Positions 43,870-55,444 of a stretch of 64,000 nt of DNA are shown here, piece by piece. Made by a program: the position numbers and the translations under genes. Under the pieces are notes generated by a model that was given only the letters and a program-made list of their open reading frames with translations, was not told the origin of the DNA and searched no databases. How positions within the stretch are numbered: the first letter of the stretch is position 1; the number at the start of each line of letters is the position of its first letter. This DNA comes from Heloderma charlesbogerti (taxonomy: Eukaryota > Chordata > Lepidosauria > Squamata > Helodermatidae), in contig JANEZZ010001666.1 of NCBI GenBank assembly GCA_026122225.1, positions 1 to 64,000 on the forward strand, written 5' to 3'.

Positions 43870-44700
43870 GGGATGGCGGGAGCGGAGGGGTTGGCCAGGT
43901 ATTGCTACAGTTGTACCTGAATACTGTTATTGGTGTAACTGGCCACCACTCCCAACACCCTGTCTTCCATATGATCAAGGGCAATAAATAAATTATTAAG
44001 AGATAAAGAAGAATAACATTTGCATCAGGTATAGTCATAAAGGGCTACATAGAATGCATTCATTAGTTTGGAATAATTAGGTTGAAATCAATCAGTTCAG
44101 TCAATCAAGTCTCTTGTTGAGTGGAGAGAAAAGTGATACAAATTAATATACAGGATCACTTAACTATGCTTTCCAGTAAGGCTATAAAATCCAGCTTCTA
44201 CTGAATTCCCTTGCCTTTCAAAAATGATTTTACTATATATTCAGTCTGATATAGCCACAAAAAAAATCTTAATTTAACTTTGCAAATGGGAGCAAGCATA
44301 AATGAATCTGTTATTTCATGGTCTCTGCTTTGCTGCACATATATTAAATGCATGAACTGTACACTGCTAGAAATGAAGAACAGAATTATTTTCAATACTT
44401 GGGAATTCATAACAGGTAAATTACCCTGGGTAATTTAAAGTTTTTTTCCTTCAGCTGGGTGGCTGGATTTCTTTAGTAATAATTCTGTGAATGCAGGGAG
44501 CTGAACAGCTCATTATGTTACATAGCAGAAGTTCTTGTACCTGGATATATATATATATATAATCTTGCAATTACTATTTGTTACCTTCAATTTCTAATGT
44601 GCTCTAAAATCTTTCATTGTGTCCATTGTCATGACAATCATGAGGTTAACCATGATTGTTCCCATTTAATTGTTGGGGACCTTACCTGGTGGGCCACTAA
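43870..44700. other. unassigned AT-rich sequence
   Basis: A (TA)n run is at 44545-44562. Nothing else is recognised. Confidence 0.35.
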
Positions 44701-44703
44701 AAC

Positions 44704-45078
44704 TAGGTATGGGGGAGAAATTAGTTTGGTACACATTTTAATATGAACTGTCCTAATTCACACCTCTCAAACTAATACACAAACTGGAACTCATTTATCA
44801 TTCAGTTTTCTCTCTTCTCCAAATCTTGTGATGCTGTTCTCTGATAAAAAAATGTGTACAAAAAGGCATACATTAGGAAACATTACTTGGAGAAAAAAAA
44901 ACACCCACCAGTTCAGCATATATTAAGGAGGGTTATGTTCAAGAATGTGCATCTTTTTTTGTATGAAGATTTTTAAAAAACCATTGATGAACTGATGCAG
45001 AAACTGGATAGGATGAACTTGAGCTTGAAAAAATGTGAATGTTATAGAAAGTGAAACAAAATTGTCCATCCCTGACTA
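44704..45078. mobile_element. possible hAT-like element, decayed
   Basis: Starts TAGGTATGGGGGAGAAATTA and ends AAAATTGTCCATCCCTGA, loosely fitting the TAGGGATG terminus rule. The inside holds AAATGTGTACA-like and reverse blocks similar to 33740-34170. No target duplication found. Confidence 0.35.
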
Positions 45079-45827
45079 AAAGTAATAAGTGACCTGCCCA
45101 GGACCCAAAGGGAATACTTAGCACCCAGGTCTGTCAGATTCAAGTGCAATATGTTATCCAGTGAATTGAATTGCTCACATTATTTTAGTTATCATATTTT
45201 TAACCCACCTGCCCTCCAAAGGGCTAAAGATAGTTTGCATGAAATTATCCCATTTTACATGCATTACAACCTTGTGAGGTAGGTTAAGCACAGAGAATTT
45301 ATTTATTACCATCTGTGTGTATGACATTCTACAGAATACAAGAGGATATGTGATTGCTCCAATGAGTTTACAGACTAAATGCTGAAACAAGGGAAACACA
45401 GAGGAAAGAATGGAGAAAGAAGCAAATAGGGAAACTACATGAGACTGAGTTACAGGTACATAAGCTTGGTTAGAGGTGTGGTTGCAGTTGGGCATGGGAT
45501 CCAGGGTAACTGAGCCAAAGTCTTCACAGAAAAGGTGGGATTTAGCGGAGGACTGTGGATGAAATAAGAGAGGTGCATCACACATTCATTCAAGGAGGCA
45601 GTCTCAAGCATAACAGACAGAGTCTTTTGAGGGAGCAGGAGACCTTCAGAGGGTGGAGGATGGTGGAGCTAAAGGAGTAAATATCATGGGCAGGGAGGCA
45701 ATTGAATATAAGGACAGAGAGATATGGGATGCAGGCCATGGAAGGCTTTGAAGGTAAGAACAAGAATTTTGTGCTGGATCCAGAAGAGAGCAGGAAGCCA
45801 GTGTAGGCATTTAAGGAAAGGTGTCGT

Positions 45828-46999
45828 GCTTTTTAACATCTGCATGAAATCACTGGGGGAAATTATCAGGAGGTTTGGGCTGAAGTGCCATGAGTATGCG
45901 GATGATACTCAGAATTACCTCTCCTTTCCAACTACACATCCCAGAGAAGCTGTGGAACTCTTTACCCAGTATGGGGCGGCTGCTTTGGAATGGATGAGGA
46001 TGAACAACTGAGACTTAACCCAGACAAGACAGAAGTACTGTGGGTTGGGAAACCAACTACTCTGGATAGAGGTTTACAGATGGTCTTAGATGGGGTAGTA
46101 CTCCCTCTAAAAGACCAAGTTCATAGTCTGTGAGTTCACCTGGACTCTGCACTAACTGGGGATGCCCTGTTGGCTGCAGTTTCCAGGAGTGTGTTTTCAG
46201 TTTAGGCTGGTACACCAACTGTGACCCTGTTTGGAGAGAACAGACCTTGCCTCAGTTATCCATGCACTAGTGTCATCTTGGCTAGACTACTGTAATGCCC
46301 TGTACATGGGGCTGCCTCTGAAGATGGTTCAGAAACTTCAGCTGGTACAGAATGTGGCCGCCTGAGTATTGGTGGGAGCAAGGCAATTCAGTCATATAAC
46401 ACCTATATTCACTAGGTGCACTGGTTACTGGTGTGTTTCTGAGCCCAATTAAAGTGTTGGTTTTGACCTCTAAAGTTTTAAAATGTTTGGGACAGAGGGA
46501 GCAATCCTATGTGGAAAGAGGGCCACTTTCAAACATGGAGGCGACTGCCTATCCAAGGCATGGCAGGAGGAGCGCAGAGGGGATTGTCTCCTCTGTGAAG
46601 GACCACCTTCACCCTTATCAGCAACCCCACAATTTAAGAACAGAAGAGAGACTCTTCTCCCTTGCCCATCTGTGAGAGAATAGTTAGGTGAGACAGTACA
46701 TGAGAGAGGGCCTTTTCTGCAGTGGCCGCACACCTCTGGAATGTGTTTCCATCTGGGGTCAGCCAGGCCCCATCATTGCAGGCTGTTAAGAAAGTCCTGA
46801 AAACTTACCTGTTTACTCTGGCCTTCCCCGATTATGTTTTACCAGGACTGGGTTATCGCTTGCAATTGTGTTGTTGGTTATGTCTCATGCTGGTGTTTAT
46901 TATTCTGTGGAACTTTTGCTGTTTTAATTACTGCATTGTTTTTTCATTATATATGCTGCCTTGGGAGGGCTCCTGCTCAGAAAGGTAGCCTGTAAATAT
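45828..46999 (+). mobile_element. L2 LINE, plus strand, decayed
   Basis: Frames read VLFNICMKSLGEIIRRFG then HEYADDTQNYLSF (YADD near 45894). Further on come [16 protein letters not shown] and QLVQNVAA, and a C-terminal HLWNVFPSGVSQAPSL stretch (about 46725). Frameshifts and stops break it. A partial MITE S lies at 46497-46595. The tail is AGGTAGCCTGTAAATATTTT. Confidence 0.75.
46497..46595 (-). mobile_element. MITE S, partial copy inside the L2
   Basis: GGGAGCAATCCTATGTGG, then GCGACTGCCTATCCAAGGCA, matches the right end of copy 47013-47445 in reverse complement. The L2 reading resumes at about 46596. Confidence 0.6.
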
Positions 47000-47012
47000 T
47001 TTAAATAAATAA

Positions 47013-47445
47013 GGGCCCAATCCTATGGCTGCTAGTAAGTGGCTAGACAGCCATAGGACAGGTTGGTTTCCAGGAACTGACCTCGGAGCCTGCGCTCTGA
47101 GGTCAGTTCCCAGAGAACCGCCCCCACCCCCTTCGGCGCCACCTCATGGGCAGCACAGATCAGCCATGCGCTCTGCACTCATATGAGCAGCACAGAGCGA
47201 CAAAAATGGGGCATTTCTGGGGGCGGGGTAGGGCGGGGAGTTTGAAAATGCTGCTGTCGTCCAGCTTCTGCTTCCCACGCTCCGAGGTCCTGTGGCTAGA
47301 CAGCTGAAATTGGCTGTCTAGCTGTGAAAGCCGGGCAGGGGGAGCAAGGAGGAGATCCGCGCCTCACCATTCCTCCCACCCTGCACTGGATAGGCAGTCG
47401 GCCCCGGGATTGGAGGCAACTGTTGATCTCAGTAGGATTGCTCCC
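47013..47445 (+). mobile_element. PIF/Harbinger-like MITE S, copy 2
   Basis: The ends GGGCCCAATCCTATGG and GTAGGATTGCTCCC match copy 1 at 25264. Internally GAACTGACCTCGGAGC and GCTCTGAGGTCAGTTC form the same hairpin. TAA precedes it, but the right-hand 3-bp duplication is not preserved. Confidence 0.7.
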
Positions 47446-47699
47446 TCCATATAAATAAATGTGATCAGAGTGACAAGGCATGGATGATTGTTTTTGTCAA
47501 TGGGACATAGAGGAGGGGGCCATATTTTTCCAACTTTGTAAAGAAAGAAGTGACTTGACTCATCAATAGTCTGGGTATGGGGAACAAAGCAGAGCAATGT
47601 GCCTGTTCAACAAGGTGGAGGGCAAAATTGTGAGTGGATAAGGAGACCATCCAAGGAGAGGAAGGGTTTAAGAAGAAAGTTGAGAACTTTGATCTTAGA

Positions 47700-48455
47700 T
47701 GGATTGAGATAAGTGACTTCCTGTGGGGATGCTGGTGAATGGATGATTCTACCTCACAGCAGCAAGTTGGGCTAGATCAGTTTTGGGTTCTTAGATACCT
47801 ATAACTTTATAATGTATTCAGAGTTTTCAAAATCAAATTAGAGGAAATTTCTTTCAGGTTCTTTTCTGAATGAAGGCAGGATAGAATGCTCTTGCTTTAC
47901 TGATGTATATGTGTCCTCAGGTCAGTTTTAAGAACCTTCCAAAGTACAAATAGCTGTGAGAACCAATTTAGTGTTAAGAGAGGAGGAAACTTTCCAGTGG
48001 ATGATACATACTGCCTGTTTCTTTTCCCTGATTAAGTTTACCTTGCAATGTATGCCCATCTGGATAATTGCTGTATATAGTGTCCAAATATACATGCTGT
48101 TCAATTCTAAAGAAATAAATTAATGCAATTAAAATGGAAAGCTGGCAAGAACGGATGGTTTTAGTAGCAGCAAAGCAGCTTTTTGTATAACATTCATCTT
48201 GGAGTCCATTGATGCAGATATATTAATTTGTAACTGGGGTGCAATACAACAGACTGTGATTTGAAGGGAAACTTGAGTTTTTCAAAAGAGCACATGAGAA
48301 TTGCATCAGTTTGCAGGTATATCTGAGCCAAGTCCCATTATAGCACACCTTGATCCAGCTAGGGGCTATATAATCATGCAGAAGACAGCTTCTGCACATG
48401 TATTCCTAAGAGGACAAAAAATATTGTGCTTTAATGGGTGCTATGCATGCAATTC
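47700..48455. other. unassigned non-coding sequence
   Basis: Nothing recognised. Confidence 0.35.
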
Positions 48456-48461
48456 ATGAAG

Positions 48462-48628
48462 GATGAGGCTTTCAGTGGCTACCAGTCCTGATGACTATAT
48501 GCTGCTTTCTGTATCAGAGGCAGTGTGCTTAAGGACACCAGTTGCTGGGGAACATGGGCAGAAGGGTGCTGTTGCACTCAAGTCCTGCTTATGGCTTTCC
48601 TGTGGGCAGCTGGTTGGGCAGCTGTGAG
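48462..48628 (+). mobile_element. CR1 LINE 3' UTR fragment
   Basis: ACCAGTCCTGATGACTATAT, ATCAGAGGCAGTGTGCTTAA and GGGAACATGGGCAGAAGGGT match the UTR part of 55070-55440. Confidence 0.6.
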
Positions 48629-48639
48629 ATTTGAATTTT

Positions 48640-49200
48640 ATTTTATACCCAAGACTCTTTGGTTGATCAGGCTGAAGAGTTTGGGATCTTATCCTAAGAT
48701 ATCCTTATCTTAGGCAGGGACCAAATGGCCAGATTCAGACTTAACCTCTCCCATTCCCCACCAAACAGCTGCCAACCACAGTGTCCACTTGATAAAAGGG
48801 ATACAGAAGCAGAGCTATAATAGTTCTGCTGGATTGCACTTCCAATGCTTCCTGGCTGTTTAGTTAGATTCTGGTAGAATGTGAGGAAATTAGGCTTCAG
48901 GGTTTTTTTAGTACTTCATACAAGACATCTTAATTTCACTGAGCCATTCTTTATTTCTGGTTATGTAGACAATGCAAAATGGTGTGTGTGTGTGTGTGTG
49001 CGAGTGCACGTGTGTTCAGTAGGTTCAATTTAGAGAGAGTTGAGTTCTGTTGAAAGTGAAGCAGGCATCCTCCAAATCTGTCTGACCTAAATCTGATTCC
49101 TTTTGAAGCTTTTGGAGTAATTCTACTTGGAGCGACATAGACAGTGCACAAAATTGATATGTTTTCCTGCAAGGTCTCCATATAAGAGGAAGGGGATACA
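48640..49200. other. unassigned; (GT)n at 48978-49001
   Basis: No gene or repeat family recognised besides the dinucleotide run. Confidence 0.35.
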
Positions 49201-49203
49201 GAT

Positions 49204-50400
49204 AGGGTTGTACAAGCATTTTGTTGCAGTTTGCAAATCACTAAAAAAATGCCTCATTTGCAACCCTGAACATGTACACCACCAACAGGAACGCATGTTC
49301 TCCGAAAACGTTCACACGCTTTAAAAACTTTGCACTGTCACACTTCATTCAGTGGGGGAAAAGTGTGCACTTTAGAAAAATGCACACTTTCCCCATTTGA
49401 AATGCTCACTTTTCCTGGTTGAACAAACTGAAAAAAAGATGTCACAAACTAGGGATGGCAGAGAATTCCGCCACGGATCTCGGTGAGGCCGAATGCCAGT
49501 GCATTCAGCCCCCTAAACTCTGTGGCAGAACGGCCTGCTCCCTCCCGCCCCCCCGCGGATCTCCCCCGGGACAAGACTTACCTGGGGTGGATCTTCCGGG
49601 CGGCGGCGGCTCCGGCGGTGGCTTCGGCGGCAGCTGCTGCAGGGGCTGGTCTTCTGACCGGCTGCCGCTGCCACCATTTCCAGTGTTAAAAAAAAAGAAA
49701 AAGACGTGATAGGTTACGTAAAGATTTACGTAGCCTATCATGGCTAGGTTAAAAAACACACACGACGTGATAGGCTACGTAAATCTTTACGTAGCCTATC
49801 ACGTCTGACTTAAAAACAACAACAACAATGCGTGTATGTAAATGGCGGCGGCTATGGCCGCCGCCATTTGTGTTCCTTATTTTGGCCCATCTTAGTCTAC
49901 GTAAATATTTACATAGACTAAGACAGGCCAAAATACGGAACGCAAGTGGCGGTGGCCGTAGCTGCCGCCATTTGCTTACATGTGTTTTGTTTTTAAGTCA
50001 GATGTGATAGGCTACATAAAGATTTACGTAGCCTATCACAGCTGACTACAGGGACGCAAATGGCGGTGGCTACGGCCGCCGCCATTTGCGTCCCTGCTAG
50101 CCAGTGTCCGGATGTCCAGCTGCTGGCGGAGCCAGTTGGCGGCTCTGCGGAATCCCCACGGAGTGGAGCCGGCTGGCCAGGATTCCGGGGGGGAGGCACT
50201 TCTCGCCTCCACCCTCCGGCGAGGATTCCAGGGGGGGAACGGAGCGCCTCCCCCTCCCCAGCGGAACCCGGCGGAGCCAGGTAAGCCAATTTCGTACATC
50301 CCTATCGCAAACAAGAACAGGAGAGAACCAAATTGAGCTTTGAAGTGAAGTTCGGAGAAAATTTGTGAGCATAAAACCTTCCTGGTTCTCTCAGCACTAA
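49204..50400. mobile_element. decayed element interrupted by D
   Basis: Starts TAGGGTTGTACAAGCATTTT and contains AAAGTGTGCACTTTAGAAAA and related inverted blocks like those at 33740 and 44704. It continues after D (AACAGGAGAGAACCAAATTG). The right end is uncertain. Confidence 0.35.
49450..50304 (+). mobile_element. palindromic-core hAT-like element, copy D (largest)
   Basis: The ends are TAGGGATGGCAGAGAATTCC and TTTCGTACATCCCTA, flanked by TCACAAAC and TCGCAAAC (7 of 8). Four module palindromes lie at 49703-49746, 49764-49805, 49877-49935 and 50001-50043. Between them, AAATGGCGGCGGCTATGGCC with GCCGCCATTTGTG, and a second AAATGGCGGTGGCTACGGCC pair, form the alternate palindrome. The third module is a variant: both arms have CTTAGTCTACGTA-type sequence in place of GTGATAGGCTACGTA. 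Outer sequence is GC-rich. Frames of up to 161 codons here are not genes. Confidence 0.85.
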
Positions 50401-50404
50401 GTGT

Positions 50405-50797
50405 AGTTTTGTGACTGGCAGCTCTAGCTTCCAAGCAGGGAAGAGCTTGAGCTGGGCTCTCCTTGTTACTTTGGGGTGGGATGTAGAAGGAACATATCAG
50501 AGGCTGCTCCAGTTCTTTCACTGCATTTTGTGGCTGTGTGTCTAAGACAGCAGCAGCACTCAGGGTTTACAGGAATAGGTTGAGAGCCAGCACTGACTGG
50601 GGGATGGCTGTACCACCCACTGCTGCTAGTGGGTGGCTACTGCTGCTGACACTAATTCCCCACAACCTGAGTCAAGGGTACCCAGCACTTTTCGAGGTCG
50701 TTAGATCAGGGAGGGCAGGGCACCAGCTTCCTGCTATAGGTGATGTCTACCTGCAGCTTATAATAGAGGCGCAAACTCTAGGTAGGCAGGGAACATA

Positions 50798-50848
<51 letters not shown>

Positions 50849-51695
50849 GGTCTTGCCACCTCTGCTGCCCTCTCTCCAAATGCTTTATGATGAGCTAGGC
50901 TTCTCATTCTGAAACAAAGAATGAGAAAGATCCCCCCTCTCTACCTGAAAGAATACAGAGGGAGAGGGTGTTCTATGATCTTTATCATGCAAGGAGAGTT
51001 TTATGGTTGTACTAAGCACTACTCTAACAAGGTGTGTGTGTGTGTGTGTGTAACACAGTCACACAACAAAGAACACAGCAAATTCCCTACAAAAGGTGGG
51101 GAGAAAGGAATCTCCTTTGAAAACACCCCAAACTATAAAACTCCCCCTTGTGTGTAAGCTATACACATGGTCATATATTTTCTCAATAAAGTGTCATCCA
51201 TCCACTCCATCAAGGAAGAAGCACTCAAAGTTTCTCTGACTTTTGTGCTGTCAGTTGAGCAGAAAAAAGAACAAACAAAAACCACTGAATCTGTTTTTTG
51301 TTCATCATAGCTTCCTGACCCCTGAACCTATTCTTCTGAAATTTTGAAGGCTCCTTACCTAGATACCGCTATGCATTTTTCATTCAAATTGCCCCCCCCC
51401 AAAAAAAACTATAGGAGGGAAGTAAAAAAAGCCCCTTTGTATAACTTCCCCTGCACCCATCCTGAAATTGTACAGGTTACGTATGAAAGGACATCTCTAT
51501 GACATACGTTATTTTCATAGAAATTGCCTGCAAACAATCGGGCAGGGGGATAAGTGAATACTTTTTTAACCCCCAAGATTTGATTCTCCTTGCCCACACT
51601 TACCTGTCTGAAATTTGTCAGGCTCCATAGCCTCAGAAAGTGCAACTATTCCTGCAAATTTCATGCACTTCTGCCACCGAATAACAACGTTGTAA
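50405..51695. other. unassigned, with (GT)n(GA)n at 50797-50848 and (GT)n at 51031-51052
   Basis: No gene or transposon recognised. Confidence 0.35.
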
Positions 51696-51699
51696 GCAG

Positions 51700-52035
51700 T
51701 AGAGCTGTGCACTGCTTCGGCCTGAGACCCAAACCCCAAGTCGAAGCAGGCTACTTTGTGCTGTTTTGGGCCCCGTCCAAGGTGAAGCGGAGGGGGCATG
51801 AAGCGACCTGGAGCGGGTTGGGGGCTCTCCAAAGCGCTTGATGCACTTCGGAGCCTCAGCACCCCAGCCAGCTGTGCCTGCGCCTCTAACTCCTTACCTG
51901 AGGTGACTCACAGAGTCACCAGTGCTGCCACCACTGCCATTGCCACCGCTGCTATCACCGCCACTGCCGCTGCTATCACCGCCCGCCGCCGCCAGCTCCT
52001 GAGCCCTGGACATGCGCCGGCTCTTTATGGGGCTA
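51700..52035 (-). mobile_element. hAT-like element K, copy 3 (partial, reversed)
   Basis: TAGAGCTGTGCACTGCTTCG matches the inward right end of the complete copy at 10951. It continues GAAGCGGAGGGGGCATGAAG, GGGGGCTCTCCAAAGCGC and a GCC/ACC/GCT trinucleotide arm. It stops near the central hairpin. Confidence 0.65.
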
Positions 52036-52249
52036 TACACTGATAGGGGTGGGGAGAGGAAGACAGTGGGGGTGAGTGACTAATAAGTCTACCTTATTAC
52101 ACCACTGATTTTACCAGGGGCAAATCACTGTGCTTTGGGGAAGGTAAGGACTGGATTGTCAGATGGCCATTCTTCAAATGCCACCAGACGTCATTATGAA
52201 AAAAAAGCCTTTAACTGGTTTTCAGTCATCGCAATTCCTTAGCAGCTGC

Positions 52250-52800
52250 ATCTTCTGAAACTGCTATGGTTTCTTGCCTGAAGACGCCTCTATAATGTGT
52301 GCCATTTTCATATAAATTGCACCAAAAAACAAAACAAAAACAAAGGGGGAGCCCGCCCTTGTTCGGCATGCTGCCAAGATGCCAGACAGTCTATAGGTGC
52401 TCAGCGAGTGGCACCCAGTGTCCCTGCATGCTGCAAGCTGCCATTTTGCATAAAAATGGTGGCTCCACTATTTACGTAAGTCACAATTTGCATAAAATGG
52501 TGGCTGTAAATTAGCCTCATTTATGCAAAATTACATGCATAAATGGACACCTTTAATTTTGTGTAAATGAGTCTACTTATGTCCACCATTTTACACAACT
52601 AGTGACTTTATGTAAAGAGCAGAGCTGCCATTTTTATGCAAAATGGCAGCCCACAGACAAGCAAGGATTCCCACACTTGCCCAACTCAGCACACACTGAG
52701 TCAGGCAAGTGCAGGGATCTGTGGACTGGCATCCAGGGGGCCAAGCTGTCAAGAAATCGCCAAGCCTTGAGCCCCAGCTGGACACTCGTGACATCTCTAG
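52250..52800. mobile_element. palindromic MITE W
   Basis: 52437-52650 is an almost complete 214-bp palindrome centred near 52543. GCTGCCATTTTGCATAAAAA at the left edge is answered by TTTTTATGCAAAATGGCAGC at the right, with an inner ATAAAATGGTGG and CCACCATTTTACA pair. The right terminus GTGACATCTCTA fits a TAGAGATGTCAC end. The left terminus was not found. Confidence 0.6.
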
Positions 52801-52804
52801 TAGC

Positions 52805-54150
52805 AAATCACTCACTCTGCCCCCTACAAAAGACCAAGGACTCTCCTTCCACATAAACCTCTGTACATATTACTCTAAAAATTTTCAGTTTCATTCCTTA
52901 GGGCCACCTCTGTGCTGTATGTCATTTTCAGAAGAATGACCCACAAGAAATATAGGGGGAAAACATCTCCTTTTTTGGATTTGCTCAAAAAGTAAAGGCT
53001 GATCGTGCACAACAATCCTTGTATATATTCATCTGAAACATGGCTGGCTTAACTGCCTCAGAAGGAACAACTAAACCTCAGCATTTCATCAATTCTACCA
53101 AGAAATAAAAAGAAGTTATTTACAGTTCCCCTAAAAAAATCAAAATATGAAGGTGTATAACACAAAACCCACTGTACCTATTTTCTGACATTTGGCAGGC
53201 GTAATCTCCTCCTATGGGGGTACTATGACAGAAAATTTCATCGACTTCTAACATCCAGAAAAAGTTACCTGAATCTAAGGTTCTGTACCTGAGTCAAAGT
53301 GGACAGCCTCTGCATTAGTCTGAGCAGGATTGTGCCATTTGCTGAAGCACCAAATCAGGATCAGAGTCAAATCTTCTGATTGATGCACACCTGTATTATT
53401 TACCAAATTAAATGCATTTCTTACTATTAATCTATCTTGAAATTCATGCACAGAAGCTACCATGGTTACTAGAAGTATAACCTGAGATGCCTCGTAAGGG
53501 AATACATATTTTCTTACACTCATTGTGCTTGGAAATACACTTTATTTTCTCCAAAAAACTGCTTGCATTTCAGAGGACATTAGAGAAGCCTATTTCCATC
53601 AACAGCAAATTATGTTGGCTCACTTATTTCAATCATTCCTGATGTTTCTCCTGACAATAGCTTGGATTGTCACTATGAAGTCTATGCATTTGATTATTTG
53701 GATACCTGTCATGCATAACCAGAGGGCGATTGTTAAAAAACAAAACAAAAACCCACAACCCAACAGGATTAATCAAAGTAGGATTATAATTTTCTGTAAC
53801 ACCTGTTTCAACCAGCTGCCTCTGATTCTACAGCCTGTTACTCAGAGTCTTCCCAAATTAGAAAATAAAGTAATCCAGAGATCAAGAGAGAATTCTATGT
53901 CCTTTTGGTTGTGCAGAAGAAAAGTGGTTGAGCAAGATAACCATTGAGAAGTATATATTTTTGACTTTGCTCAGATTTCTTCTCCCTTAAAAAGTTAATT
54001 CAATAAAATGAAGTACATACCATGTGTTCTTTGTTTATATTCTCTTTCTCTAGTGTAATTATGCTATTGTCCCTTTCCACCCAGTCCTTCCTTTTGTATT
54101 GATTCTTATGCCTGCAACCTAGTACTGAGTTCATGCCGGCTTAAATGCAA
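52805..54150. other. unassigned non-coding sequence
   Basis: An open frame of 140 codons at 53525-53947 has no recognisable domain and a composition like AT-rich non-coding DNA. Confidence 0.35.
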
Positions 54151-54154
54151 TTGA

Positions 54155-54552
54155 GGATCAAATTACATGCTACGTTAATTATGTAGCAGAGCCCTCTCTT
54201 TGTTTTTTTACTCTAACATAAGTGCAGTTTGGCCTCAATTTGGATAGGGACTACAGTCCACTGGGAGGGGAAATCAAACTTCTCCACCCCACTGTTTCTT
54301 TCCTGAAATCCACCACCCTTGAGGGGGTTAAAACAAGAAAAAAGCTGATACCAAAATGGAGATTTTTTTTTTCTTGGTGGGTGGGGGCAGGATTTGGGGA
54401 GGCAAACTGTGGTAGTGTGAGTCTAATTGTCCCCCCTTGGTGCACTGTGGTCTTAATGCAAATCAGGGCAGTGCATGCTTACACTAAAGAACAAAGAGAG
54501 GGGTGTCAGCTACACACTACATAATTGACATAACATGTAGTTTGTCCTTTCC
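54155..54552. mobile_element. MITE family AA, copy 3
   Basis: The left end GATCAAATTACATGCTACGT is answered by the right end ACATAACATGTAGTTTGTCC. Inside, AATCAAACTTCTCC and GGGGTTAAAAC follow the layout of the copy at 1091. Confidence 0.5.
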
Positions 54553-54719
54553 TGAAGCCTATACAGTTGTTAATTTCTCTCATCCACTTAGAATCACATG
54601 ATGGAGAGTGGGGACAATCACCTTCGCTCCACCCCCTCCATCACTGTCTTCATCGCCTTCCGTAACTTAGACGGAAACTTGTCTACAATTGAGCTTGCTG
54701 TACTTGGTAGGCTCCCTGT

Positions 54720-54757
54720 ACAATTTAGAACCCTGGAAAATCAGGGTTCTAAATTGT
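54720..54757. repeat. perfect 16-bp-arm hairpin
   Basis: ACAATTTAGAACCCTG and CAGGGTTCTAAATTGT are exact complements with a 6-bp loop. It lies in a possible small MITE (about 54590-54850) that I cannot bound. Confidence 0.85.
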
Positions 54758-55069
54758 GCAGTAAGCTAACATGTGTAGGGCAGGTTTCTCACGGCAGATA
54801 ATCACCCTCCAATGCATGGAGGGTGACAGGAGGGCATTCCCAGTGTGCTTGACCCCACTTCCATTATGCAGGGCATTAGAATACTTGAGTATTGTGTATA
54901 TGCAACAGTGCACTGGATTGCAGCCATGGGTTTTGTTGGCATGTTGTGGTGAAGGATAAAGAATTAGTGTTAAGTAATTGTTGGTGGAGACTAGGAATTT
55001 GTCACCTTCATAGGTGAATTTTTGAATACGAGTGGCTTTTATCTCTCTCTTCCTGAATGCATTAACTGT

Positions 55070-55440
55070 CACGAATTCTGGAAATGTGGCATAACAAAAG
55101 GAAGTACTTCTTCACACAATGTATAGTTAAACTATGGAATTTGATACCACAGGATGTAGTGATGGCCAGCAATTTGGATGGCTTTAAAAGGGGATGGACA
55201 AATTCCTGGAGGAAAAGGCTATTAACAGCTACTAGTCGTGATGGCTATGTGCTACCTCCAGTACCAGAGGCAGTGAGCCTATGTACACCAGTTTCTGGGA
55301 AACATGGGTGGGAGGGTGCTGTTGCGCTTATGCCCTGCTTGTGGATACCTGTTTGACGGCTGGGTGGCCACTGTGTGAACAGAATGCTGGACTAGATGGA
55401 CCCTTGGTCTGATCCAGCATGGCTCTTCGTAAGTTCTTAT
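55070..55440 (+). mobile_element. CR1 LINE 3' end
   Basis: The frame reads LWNLIPQDVVMASNLDGFKRG, the end of a CR1 ORF2. The UTR follows, ending GGACTAGATGGACCCTTGGT and CTGATCCAGCATGGCTCTTC. A different CR1 subfamily from the copies at 56103 and 62222, whose ends carry ATTCTATG repeats. Confidence 0.75.
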
Positions 55441-55444
55441 GACC

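Larger units (their letters stand above)
45180..47690 (-). mobile_element. old L2-like LINE on the minus strand, split by insertions
   Basis: About 45180-45827 and 47446-47690 appear to be one element. Read on the minus strand, the stretch near 45735-45815 resembles the HWLP...FKILVLTFKA part of an L2-type ORF. At the other side of the gap, GTGATCAGAGTGACAAGG continues where GGAAAGGTGTCGTG stops. The gap contains a plus-strand L2 and MITE S. Strongly decayed. Confidence 0.4.

Noticed and set aside
53525..53947. 140-codon frame
   Set aside because: No recognisable domain, AT-driven composition, no splice or promoter context.
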